A DNA stretch of 6,258 nt from an uncultured Hyphomonadaceae bacterium (GCA_937873805.1 CALMWO010000192.1:1-6258); one strand, 5' to 3'; shown: positions 1-5,950, numbered from the stretch's first letter. The notes: generated by a model not told the origin, from the letters alone. A program made the numbers and translations.

Positions 1-2
1 TC

Positions 3-962
3 TTCCTTCTCACCACGCCACTCGCAAGCGCCCAGACAGCGGAAGCCACACCGGCGCCAGCTTACACGCCCACCTCGCTCGCTGCTGAGCCCGGCCTGCC
101 TCGTACGCCGGATGGCCGCCCGGATTTCCAGGGCGCCGTCTGGGCCACCAACTTCTTCCCCGTCTTCGAATCCAGCCCGATGCTGAAAACGCTCGTCGTC
201 TCGGAGGCGGAAAGCAAAACCTTCGTCGACACGATGGTCAACGGCATCATGTCCAACCCCAACTTCAGCATCGACCCCGAGGGCCATGTCATCATCGGCG
301 GCACGGATGGCCTCCCGCTGGTGCGCGGCGAGCGCCGCTCCCGCCTCATCGTCCTTCCCGCTGATGGAAAAGTGCCGCTCACGCCGGAAGCCAAGAAGAT
401 CGTCTCCGTCTCAACTGACGAGATGGACGATTACGAACAGCGCCCCAGCGGCGAACGCTGCCTCGTGCTCAGCGGCTCATCACCCAACCACGCGACCATC
501 TCGTACAACCGCCTGCAATTCATCCAGACATCGGATCACATCGTCATCCACGGCGAGAATGGCGACGAGGCCCGCATCATTCCGATCACCGCCACGCACA
601 AGCCAGCCGGCCCAACCAACTGGTATGGCGATGCCATCGCCCGCTGGGATGGCGATACGCTGGTGATCGAAACCATCCGCCAGCCCAAAGGCGAAGCCGT
701 GCGTGGCCTTTTCCAGAAATTCCTGGTGAGCGCCGACGCGAAGGTGATCGAGCGCTTCACGCGCATCGCCAAAGACGAGCTGCTCTACCAGTTCACCGTC
801 GAGGATCCGAAAGCCTACTCCGCCCCATGGCTCGCTGAGTACTCTTTCCACACCTCCGCCACCGGCATGTTCCCCTCGCCCTGCCACGAGCACAATTACT
901 CGCTGCCCAACATCCTGCTCGGGCAACGCATGGCCGATCTGCGCGGCGTGAAGAAGAATTGA
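3..962 (+). CDS. Secreted protein of an uncharacterised family, 5'-truncated by the window edge
   Basis: The reading frame is open from base 3 to a TGA at 960-962, giving 319 visible residues with no start in view. The first residues (FLLTTPLASAQTAEA) look like the end of a Sec signal peptide with cleavage after ASA, so the start should lie only a few tens of bases upstream and the protein is probably periplasmic. After an Ala/Pro-rich linker comes a PRTPDGRPDFQGAVW segment (about residues 35-49). Later come RWDGDTLVIET (214-224), ERFTRI (250-255), LLYQFTVEDP (260-269) and a C-terminal CHEHNY (294-299). I recognise this order (GRPD...W, RWDGDTLV-ET, ERFTR, L-Y-FTVEDP, CHE-NY) as a family common in Proteobacteria and Acidobacteria with no assigned function that I know of. 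An in-frame ATG at 180 lies inside the conserved domain and would remove the signal peptide, so it is not the true start. The gene converges with the TauE/SafE gene. No catalytic role can be assigned; the Cys-His-Glu near the C-terminus is the most obvious candidate functional site. Confidence 0.85.
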   Translation, partial: FLLTTPLASAQTAEATPAPAYTPTSLAAEPGLPRTPDGRPDFQGAVWATNFFPVFESSPMLKTLVVSEAESKTFVDTMVNGIMSNPNFSIDPEGHVIIGGTDGLPLVRGERRSRLIVLPADGKVPLTPEAKKIVSVSTDEMDDYEQRPSGERCLVLSGSSPNHATISYNRLQFIQTSDHIVIHGENGDEARIIPITATHKPAGPTNWYGDAIARWDGDTLVIETIRQPKGEAVRGLFQKFLVSADAKVIERFTRIAKDELLYQFTVEDPKAYSAPWLAEYSFHTSATGMFPSPCHEHNYSLPNILLGQRMADLRGVKKN

Positions 963-967
963 GCTTG

Positions 968-995
968 CGCCCTCGTCCTCCAACAGACGAGGGCG
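968..995. terminator. Hairpin between convergent genes, possible bidirectional terminator
   Basis: A perfect 10-bp GC-rich stem (CGCCCTCGTC at 968-977 pairing with 986-995) encloses an 8-nt loop. One G-U and one A-T pair can extend it outward. It lies 5 bp after the stop codon of the left-hand gene and 11 bp beyond the stop of the minus-strand permease gene. Neither flank has a run of T in the transcribed direction, so it is not a canonical intrinsic terminator. It may instead protect 3' ends or act together with Rho. Confidence 0.5.
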
Positions 996-1006
996 TACTC
1001 ACGACC

Positions 1007-1756
1007 CTACCCAGACATCGCGCCGACACTCGACCATGTCAGCACCACGCCGGAGACAAACAGCAACCCCAGCACGATCCGCCGGAATGCCCTCTGGTCC
1101 AGCCGCCTGAACACCAGAGCTCCCAGCAACACCGGCACAACCAGCGCCGGCGTGATGACCGCGAACATCCACAGCGTCTCGCCCGTGATGCGATCGCCGG
1201 CGATCAGATATCCGGTCAGCGTCGCCACATGCATGCAGATGTTGAACACCTGCATCACGCCGCGCTGCGTGTCCTTGTCCCAACCGCGCACCGTACACCA
1301 CAGCTGCGGCAACGCGCCCGCAAACCCGCCAATGCCGCCGAACACGCCGCCCAGCCAGCCCGCCGCGCCATTCGCCCACGCCCCGCCCCACCGCACGGCC
1401 CATGTCGACGGCGCAAAGAACATCGCCGGGCAATACACCAGCAGGAAAACCCCAAGCCCCAGCTTGAACCCGGAAGGATCAAGCACGCCGAGCAGGAAAA
1501 TCCCTAGCGGCACGCCCAGCAGTCCGCCGATCACAAACGGCGCCACCCGCTTCAGGTCCGTCCCCTTCCACGTCAGCGGCAGCGCAACGAGCTGTCCCAC
1601 CAGCGATCCGAACACCGCCATCGGCGCCGCCAGCTGCGGATCGACCGCCCATGTCCAGATCGACAGCGCAGCCAGCGAAAATGCGAAGCCCGAAAGCCCC
1701 TGCACGAAGCCGGCAAGTATCGCGCCCGCGATCACGATCAGCAGATACGAATCCAT
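1007..1756 (-). CDS. TauE/SafE-family membrane permease (sulfite exporter-like)
   Basis: This encodes a 249-residue, strongly hydrophobic protein with about seven to eight predicted membrane helices. It shows the internal duplication typical of the TauE/SafE family: a glycine-rich first-repeat motif GFVQGLSGFAFSL (residues 16-28) and a second-repeat motif GGVFGGIGGFAGALP (136-150), each in the first helix of its half. The length fits the family, usually about 240-270 residues. Members are inner-membrane transporters, and some export sulfite, sulfoacetate or other organosulfur anions, but substrate cannot be read from sequence. There is no sulfur-metabolism gene nearby to support a sulfite role. 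The ATG at 1754-1756 is preceded by only a weak Shine-Dalgarno sequence. It is still the best start because it places the first helix at the N-terminus as in relatives. The gene is probably monocistronic: it follows the terminator of the upstream minus-strand hydrolase and ends opposite a convergent gene. I am confident of the family but not of the substrate. Confidence 0.9.
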   Translation of the reverse strand: MDSYLLIVIAGAILAGFVQGLSGFAFSLAALSIWTWAVDPQLAAPMAVFGSLVGQLVALPLTWKGTDLKRVAPFVIGGLLGVPLGIFLLGVLDPSGFKLGLGVFLLVYCPAMFFAPSTWAVRWGGAWANGAAGWLGGVFGGIGGFAGALPQLWCTVRGWDKDTQRGVMQVFNICMHVATLTGYLIAGDRITGETLWMFAVITPALVVPVLLGALVFRRLDQRAFRRIVLGLLFVSGVVLTWSSVGAMSG

Positions 1757-1862
1757 GCGGGTCGCTTAGCAGTATCGCGCAGACAGAACATCCCTCACCC
1801 CGCTCGATCACGCCCATGCGCGAAACCTTGCGGCGCTGACGGCGCGCACAGTGACGCACTGG

Positions 1863-1896
1863 AAACAAAAAGGGCGGCTCCAACCAGAGCCGCCCT
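1863..1896 (-). terminator. Rho-independent terminator of the beta-lactamase-fold gene
   Basis: A perfect 10-bp stem (AGGGCGGCTC at 1871-1880 pairing with 1887-1896) with a 6-nt loop lies 24 bp beyond the stop codon at 1921. Read on the minus strand, it is followed by TTTTGTTTCC (1870-1861). The U-rich tail is on the minus-strand side only, so it serves the leftward hydrolase transcript. It should separate that transcript from the permease gene downstream. Confidence 0.88.
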
Positions 1897-1920
1897 TCCC
1901 GTTTCGTCAGATCAGAGGCG

Positions 1921-3183
1921 CTACTTCTTCAGCGCGTCATAGATCCAGGTGCGGTTCTTCTTCTGGTATTCGCTCAGCAGCGCGCGGTCCTGGATCATGA
2001 ACACCATGAACAGATCGTTCTTGGGATCATACCACCATTCGGTGCCCGCAATGCCGTTCCACGAGAACGTGCCATTGGCCGGACGCTGTTTCGTGTCGTC
2101 GATCACCAGCGATACGCCCAGACCAAAGCCCATGCCTGCGCCCGGGAAGAACAGGCCCTTGCCGCGAACTTCCGCCGTCGTCTGGTCAACCAGCATCAGC
2201 TTCAGCGTTTCCGGCTTCAGGATCTGCACGCCCTTGTAGGTGCCGCCATTGGCGAGCATCAGCACGAAGCGCAGATAGTCTTCCGGCGTCGACGACAGGC
2301 CGCCGCCGCCCGACATGAACGGATGCGCCGCCGTGTAGTCGTAATACAGCGGGTCTTCCTTCTTCGACTGTGCGAAGCGCGAAGACTTCGAAGCCGGCTG
2401 GAAGAACGCCGTGTCGGTCATGCCCAGCGGACCCGCCACGCGCGCCTGGATCGCCTCGCCCAGCGTCTGGCCCGTGATCGCCTCGATCACGCCGCCCAGC
2501 ACGTCCAGACCCTGGCTGTAGTTCCAGGCTGCGCCCGGCTCCGCGATCATCGGCAGCTTGGCGACAACCTGCTCGGACCAATCCTTGGCCGAAAGGTCCG
2601 TACGGGGCTCACCGCCCGCTACCCACGCCTTGGAGATCGGCAGCTGCGGCTGGATGAACGAATAGATGATGCCGGACGTGTGGCTCATCAGCTGGCGCAC
2701 CAGCATCGGCTTGGTCGACGGCGTCGGATCGCCGTCCTTCTGCCAGACCTTGATGTTCGCAAACGCCGGCAGGTATTTCGACACCGGCGCGTCGAGGTCG
2801 AGCTTGCCTTCCTGCACCAGCGTCATCGCCGTCACAGCGACAACCGGCTTGGTCATCGAGAACACGCGGAAGATCGTCTCGTCGGTCATCGGCGTCGTCT
2901 GGCCGGGGCCCTGCACGCCAAAACCCTGGCTGAAGGCAATCTTGTCGTCCCGGCCGATCAGCAGGTACGCGCCCGGGATCTTGCCGCTCTGCACGTCAGC
3001 GTTCAGCGCCGTGCGGATCTCGCCCAGCTTGGCCGGGTCAAAGCCCAGCGCTGCTGCATCGCCCTGCACCAGCGACGACGTCGACGGATCGACGCCAGCC
3101 GGCGCGGTCGCGCAGGCAGACAACGCCAAGGCGAATGCCGCACCTGCGGCAAGCGCACCGCGCTTCAAATTGAAGTTGGTCAA
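1921..3183 (-). CDS. Serine hydrolase lipoprotein, beta-lactamase class C / family VIII esterase fold
   Basis: With the TTG start at 3183 the product has 420 residues. The N-terminus is a lipoprotein signal: charged K-R, a hydrophobic Ala/Leu stretch, and lipobox LSAC with the lipidated Cys at residue 24. Motifs of the penicillin-binding/class C beta-lactamase fold follow in order. SMTK (109-112) gives the nucleophile Ser109 and general base Lys112. LMSHTSGI (about 165-172) is the conserved LLTHTSG-type segment. WNYSQGLDVLGGVIE has Tyr222 as the second catalytic motif (YxN position, here YSQ). FSWNGIAGTEWW (374-385) occupies the KTG-loop position with a W-x-G form. W-x-G and a Tyr-Ser motif are typical of family VIII carboxylesterases and related EstB-like enzymes, so an esterase or D-aminopeptidase-like role is more likely than antibiotic resistance. 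No ampR-like regulator is nearby. The frame stays open to an ATG at 3252, but the extra 23 residues would bury the signal peptide, so that start is rejected. The product probably sits in the periplasm, anchored to a membrane. Confidence 0.9.
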   Translation of the reverse strand: MTNFNLKRGALAAGAAFALALSACATAPAGVDPSTSSLVQGDAAALGFDPAKLGEIRTALNADVQSGKIPGAYLLIGRDDKIAFSQGFGVQGPGQTTPMTDETIFRVFSMTKPVVAVTAMTLVQEGKLDLDAPVSKYLPAFANIKVWQKDGDPTPSTKPMLVRQLMSHTSGIIYSFIQPQLPISKAWVAGGEPRTDLSAKDWSEQVVAKLPMIAEPGAAWNYSQGLDVLGGVIEAITGQTLGEAIQARVAGPLGMTDTAFFQPASKSSRFAQSKKEDPLYYDYTAAHPFMSGGGGLSSTPEDYLRFVLMLANGGTYKGVQILKPETLKLMLVDQTTAEVRGKGLFFPGAGMGFGLGVSLVIDDTKQRPANGTFSWNGIAGTEWWYDPKNDLFMVFMIQDRALLSEYQKKNRTWIYDALKK

Positions 3184-3190
3184 ATCAGCT

Positions 3191-3196
3191 CTCCCT
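3191..3196 (-). promoter_or_regulatory. Shine-Dalgarno sequence deciding the TTG start of the serine hydrolase gene
   Basis: Read on the minus strand this is AGGGAG followed by agctgat and then TTG at 3183-3181, a spacing of 7 nt. This is the best ribosome-binding site in the region, and the resulting N-terminus is a perfect lipoprotein signal. The ATG at 3252 has no comparable signal and would place the signal peptide internally. Confidence 0.75.
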
Positions 3197-3287
3197 GCCT
3201 CGCCCGGACCGATGTTTCGAAACGCCCGGGTTTTCCATCGCTGTACCCCCATTTCCCTGCCAGTGGAAAGGGCCGCGTGACGACGGT

Positions 3288-3301
3288 TTGACGGGGGTCA
3301 A
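3288..3301. promoter_or_regulatory. CRP/FNR-type (Fnr/FixK-like) operator palindrome
   Basis: The sequence is TTGAC-GGGG-GTCAA, a perfect 5-4-5 inverted repeat. It matches the spacing and half-site form of CRP/FNR superfamily operators, whose FNR/FixK consensus is TTGAT-N4-ATCAA; the difference is C for T at the fifth position and its complement. It is centred about 155 bp upstream of the cytochrome c start and about 111 bp upstream of the hydrolase start. It could therefore act on either gene, depending on where transcription starts. The match is visible in the sequence; the regulator is inferred. Confidence 0.5.
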
Positions 3302-3449
3302 TGCGTTGAATCCAGTGAATCTGCGACACCCAGACCATGGCGCATGGCGAAGGAGCGCGTTACGTTGCGGATAGGTGGAGCACTTATGCTATGCCGGCAA
3401 GGATAGGCGAACACGCCGTCCAGACCGGCTTGGCCCACGGGGAAGAAAC

Positions 3450-4016
3450 ATGATCCGCATGTCCGCAGCGCTCGCGATGGCGTTCGCTATCGCCGCTTGT
3501 TCACCCAATTCGGACGACACGCCATCCGTCGCCACCGGCACGCCCGGCGAAGGCATGGGCGGCGCCACGCTCGCCGACTTCAAGACCGGCACCGTCATGA
3601 AAGACCTGATGGCGCACGTCATCGACTTCAGCGCCTTCGGCGTCTGGCACAATCAGGGCTGGCTGATCGACGCAGACGGCGTCCACGAGCTCTTCCCGAC
3701 CGACGAAGCCGGGTGGGTTGCCGCTGAAAGCGCCGCGTTCACGCTGGCCGAAGCGTCCAACGCCCTGCTCCTGCCGGGCCGTCCGCTGGATGAGGATCGC
3801 CGCTGGGTCGACTGGGCCAACCAGCTGTACACCGCCGCCATGAAAGCGCAGGCCACGGCCCTCGCCAAGGACAAGCAGGCCTTCTTCGAAGCCGGCAGCG
3901 AAATCTACGAGGCGTGCGTCGCCTGTCACAACCACTACGTCCAGGGCGACGCCCCCGGCGTTGACGCCAAACTGCCGGAACTGCCGAACCGCACGCCGCC
4001 GCCGCAAAACCAGTAA
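3450..4016 (+). CDS. Predicted lipid-anchored class II-like c-type cytochrome
   Basis: The product has 188 residues. The N-terminus MIRMSAALAMAFAIAAC is a short lipoprotein signal with a lipobox ending at Cys17. The mature protein should be tethered by lipid and face the periplasm. A flexible Ser/Thr/Gly/Pro-rich linker (18-40) leads into a helical domain. A single haem-binding motif CVACH sits near the C-terminus (156-160), inside EIYEACVACHNHYV. That placement, after a predicted helical bundle and followed by an aromatic residue two positions on, is the pattern of class II cytochromes (cytochrome c' and c-556 types) rather than class I. His160 would be the proximal ligand; a sixth ligand cannot be identified. 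The ATG at 3450 follows GGGGAAG at a suitable distance and gives the clean signal peptide. The open frame extends to an ATG at 3375, but those 25 extra residues are Arg-rich and not signal-like. The gene is first in a probable operon with two membrane proteins, suggesting it exchanges electrons with them or senses a ligand for them. The precise partner is unknown. Confidence 0.87.
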   Translation: MIRMSAALAMAFAIAACSPNSDDTPSVATGTPGEGMGGATLADFKTGTVMKDLMAHVIDFSAFGVWHNQGWLIDADGVHELFPTDEAGWVAAESAAFTLAEASNALLLPGRPLDEDRRWVDWANQLYTAAMKAQATALAKDKQAFFEAGSEIYEACVACHNHYVQGDAPGVDAKLPELPNRTPPPQNQ

Positions 4017-4035
4017 GGCCTGAAACCCTCAGGCC
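4017..4035 (+). other. Intra-operon stem-loop immediately after the cytochrome stop codon
   Basis: GGCCTGA (4017-4023) pairs perfectly with TCAGGCC (4029-4035) across a 5-nt loop, starting at the first base after the TAA. There is no T tract after it, so it is unlikely to terminate fully. Such a hairpin could stabilise the cytochrome message or reduce read-through into the membrane genes 76 bp further on. Confidence 0.45.
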
Positions 4036-4094
4036 CTGAAACACTTAGGCTCAGCCATCAGAAAACTTGGGCGACCCGGCAAACGGGCGCTCCG

Positions 4095-4104
4095 AAGGGG
4101 AGAG
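4095..4104 (+). promoter_or_regulatory. Shine-Dalgarno sequence deciding the TTG start of the first membrane protein
   Basis: AAGGGGAGAG lies here, with GGGGAG ending 9 nt before TTG at 4112. An earlier in-frame TTG at 4067 has no comparable upstream signal and would add 15 polar residues (GDPANGRSEGERQD-type) that are in fact encoded by the leader and the ribosome-binding site. The start at 4112 gives the N-terminus MLHDFINW, which suits the family. Confidence 0.7.
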
Positions 4105-4111
4105 ACAAGAC

Positions 4112-5056
4112 TTGCTCCATGATTTCATCAACTGGATCCGTGAGGATCTGGGCAGGTTCGGAGAGGACGGACAGTCCTGGTCGCACCAGCTCCATGAGTC
4201 GCTTTTCATGTGGAACATCATCGAGGGCACGCACGTGCTCACGATCATGTTCTTCGCCGGCACGATCTGGATGATCGACCTGCGCATGATGGGCATCGCG
4301 TTCAAGAACATGTCGCTCTCGAAGCTGTCGGATCGCGTCCTGCCGATCACCATCATCTCGCTGATGGCGATGGTGGTCACCGGCGTCATCGCCTTCGTCG
4401 GCCGCGACCCGCTGATGTACTACCACAACATCTGGTTCCGCCTGAAAATGGTGTTCCTGGTTGCGGCCATGATCAACATTCTCTGGTTCCACTACAGGGT
4501 CCAGAAAAGCGATATCGCGTGGGACGTCATCCCGCCGATGACCGATCCGCTTCCCGTGAAGAAGGCGCTTTGGCTTGGCGCCTTCATCGCCGCCTCCTTC
4601 GTCCTGCTGGTCTCGTTCCTGATCCCGGGCGATCCGTGGGTGATGTCGTCAATCCGCATCCTGCTGTCGATCGTCGCGCTGGTTGCGCTGTTCATGATCA
4701 TCCACAAGCGCACGCCTGGCCTACCGCTGGTCGTGAAGCTGTCGGGCGCGCTGTCGATGCTGGCCTGGTTCCTGGTCATCATCTTCGGCCGCTTCATCGC
4801 GTACGACTGGTTCTACTGCGAGAAGGAAACCACCACGCCCGGCTCGCTGATGTACGTGCTGCAGGAGTGCGACAGCGCCCTCGCCTTCCGTGAGGGAGAT
4901 GGCGGAGAAGTCATCGAAGAGGAGATCATCGAAGAAGAAGCCGTTCCCGATGACGGAACAGGCGAAGCGGTCGAGGGCGAAGAGGCCCCCGCCGAAGACG
5001 CTGCTCCTTCCGAAGAACCCGCCCCCGCTCAACCCACTCCTGGTGAGGGGAACTGA
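4112..5056 (+). CDS. DUF6644-like polytopic membrane protein with acidic C-terminal tail (first paralog)
   Basis: The product has 314 residues from the TTG at 4112. About six membrane helices are predicted near 38-56, 76-96, 108-128, 152-171, 179-198 and 210-231. The first helix reads EGTHVLTIMFFAGTIWMIDLR and carries His41 and a D-L-R exit motif. Helix 3 (NIWFRLKMVFLV...ILWFHYR) carries His127. The last helix has KLSGALSMLAW...GRFIAY. These signatures match my memory of the DUF6644 membrane family, which has no established function; the assignment is from memory. After the last helix come two cysteines (236 and 253) and then a tail of about 50 residues made almost entirely of Glu, Asp, Ala, Pro and Gly. 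The paired histidines in helices 1 and 3 could bind haem b, which would suit the neighbouring cytochrome c, but this is inference. The gene follows the cytochrome by 95 bp and precedes its paralog by 3 bp. The tail is low-complexity and probably disordered. Confidence 0.85.
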   Translation: MLHDFINWIREDLGRFGEDGQSWSHQLHESLFMWNIIEGTHVLTIMFFAGTIWMIDLRMMGIAFKNMSLSKLSDRVLPITIISLMAMVVTGVIAFVGRDPLMYYHNIWFRLKMVFLVAAMINILWFHYRVQKSDIAWDVIPPMTDPLPVKKALWLGAFIAASFVLLVSFLIPGDPWVMSSIRILLSIVALVALFMIIHKRTPGLPLVVKLSGALSMLAWFLVIIFGRFIAYDWFYCEKETTTPGSLMYVLQECDSALAFREGDGGEVIEEEIIEEEAVPDDGTGEAVEGEEAPAEDAAPSEEPAPAQPTPGEGN

Positions 5057-5059
5057 TCC

Positions 5060-5890
5060 ATGACCTTCGAAGAAATTTTCAAGAACGTTCCGGGTGCTTC
5101 CGACTTCGTCGCCAGCATGCCCAAAATCTGGCCGATCTCCCTGCTGCAGGACATCTACGCCCCGTTCGGCGCGCTCCACCTCGTGGGCCTCGCGCTGATG
5201 GGCGGCGCGGTCATCCTCCTCAACCTCCGCCTCATGGGCGCAGGGCTGAAGGAAGAACCGCTGCCGCAGATGGAGCGGACGACGCGGCCATGGTTCATTG
5301 CCGGGCTCGCCATCGTTCTCTTCACCGGCATCATCATCGGCATGCTGAACTCGGAGAAACTCTACAACTCCGTTCCGTTCTTCATCAAAATGACGTCGCT
5401 TGCGTCGGCCTGCATCTTCTCGTTCGGCGTCACCAACGCGATCGCGAAGAATGATGGCCGCACGTCCACCGGCGTGCTCATCGCCGCCGGCATCGCCTTC
5501 CTCCTCTGGCTGGTCGCCCTCGGCGTCCTCGGCTCGGACGAGATCTCGGCGCCGGGCCTCTTCCACCCGCTCAGCGCCGGCTACGCCATCCTGATCATCT
5601 TCGGGGTGCGCACCCGCTGGCTTGCCGTGGGGGCCTTCGCGCTCCTGTTTGGCGGCATGTTCGTCATGTACTGGATCGTCGGCTTCAACACCTACGAACC
5701 GCTCTATGATGAAATCTCGCGCTGGCTCACGGTCGCGGGCGCGGTGGTGTTCGCTGCGCTGTTCGGCTGGGAAATCTACCAGAGCCGGACGGAAGCCTCG
5801 ACCCCGACGGCGAAACTCATGGCCATGTTCTCGGTCCTGACCTGGGTCACCGTCGCCGCCGGCGGCCGCTGGATCGGCTTCGCAAGCTGA
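5060..5890 (+). CDS. DUF6644-like polytopic membrane protein (second, diverged paralog)
   Basis: The product has 276 residues with about seven to eight membrane helices (near 36-56, 78-96, 108-127, 136-158, 171-183, 185-208, 221-240 and 250-273). Its first helix, ALHLVGLALMGGAVILLNLRLMG, aligns without gaps to that of the preceding protein: His40 with His41, and NLRLMG with DLRMMG. Its last helix (AKLMAMFSVLTW...GGRWIGF) keeps the K-L...S-x-L-x-W...G-R signature. The third helix region aligns as well (IKMTSLASACIF against LKMVFLVAAMIN), but the histidine there is replaced by Thr125. It also has an extra pair of helices in the second half and lacks the acidic tail. The ATG at 5060 follows GAGGGG (5045-5050) by 9 nt and lies 3 bp after the previous stop codon, so the two are probably translationally coupled and made in similar amounts. 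I infer a heteromeric membrane complex with the first paralog and the cytochrome; biochemical function is unknown. Confidence 0.85.
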   Translation: MTFEEIFKNVPGASDFVASMPKIWPISLLQDIYAPFGALHLVGLALMGGAVILLNLRLMGAGLKEEPLPQMERTTRPWFIAGLAIVLFTGIIIGMLNSEKLYNSVPFFIKMTSLASACIFSFGVTNAIAKNDGRTSTGVLIAAGIAFLLWLVALGVLGSDEISAPGLFHPLSAGYAILIIFGVRTRWLAVGAFALLFGGMFVMYWIVGFNTYEPLYDEISRWLTVAGAVVFAALFGWEIYQSRTEASTPTAKLMAMFSVLTWVTVAAGGRWIGFAS

Positions 5891-5912
5891 TCTGATCCAG
5901 ACTGCAAAATGC

Positions 5913-5947
5913 AAAACCCCGGAGAGCAATCTCCGGGGTTTTTGTTT
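5913..5947 (+). terminator. Rho-independent terminator of the cytochrome/membrane-protein operon
   Basis: A perfect 9-bp stem (CCCCGGAGA at 5917-5925 pairing with 5930-5938) is closed by a GCAA tetraloop of the stable GNRA class. It is followed by TTTTTGTTT (5939-5947) and begins 26 bp after the operon's last stop codon. The AAAA on its left (5913-5916) extends the stem by A-U pairs and would also give a short U tract to leftward transcription, so it may work in both directions. Confidence 0.93.
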
Positions 5948-5950
5948 GCG

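Larger units (their letters stand above)
3184..3449. promoter_or_regulatory. Divergent intergenic region between the hydrolase and cytochrome c genes
   Basis: These 266 bp separate the divergent TTG start at 3183 and ATG start at 3450, so promoters for both genes should lie here. The one clear element is the TTGAC-N4-GTCAA palindrome at 3288-3301. A TATGCT hexamer at 3385-3390 could be a -10 element for the rightward operon, but I found no convincing -35 partner at 16-18 bp. A short self-complementary GTTTCGAAAC lies at 3214-3223 in the hydrolase leader. No other gene is supported: the hydrolase frame upstream of 3183 and the cytochrome frame upstream of 3450 look like read-through of open frames. 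Confidence 0.5.

Noticed and set aside
959..1769. Overlapping plus-strand open frames opposite the TauE/SafE gene
   Set aside because: They are Pro/Arg/His/Ser-rich translations with no recognisable domain; the minus strand encodes a clear membrane transporter.
1757..1862. Promoter for the TauE/SafE gene, with GATACT as -10 on the minus strand
   Set aside because: There is no matching -35 hexamer at the right distance; a promoter is expected here but cannot be placed.
2323..3291. A 322-codon open frame on the plus strand opposite the serine hydrolase
   Set aside because: The product is extremely Arg/Leu/His-rich and has no motifs, while the minus-strand frame has a complete catalytic motif set and lipoprotein signal.
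3362..3390. Sigma-70-like promoter with TATGCT at 3385 as -10
   Set aside because: No -35-like hexamer is found at a 16-18 bp spacing, so it is mentioned only as a weak possibility and not called.
3375..3449. Upstream ATG at 3375 as cytochrome start
   Set aside because: It would add 25 Arg-rich residues before a clean lipoprotein signal; the ATG at 3450 has a ribosome-binding site and gives a proper signal peptide.
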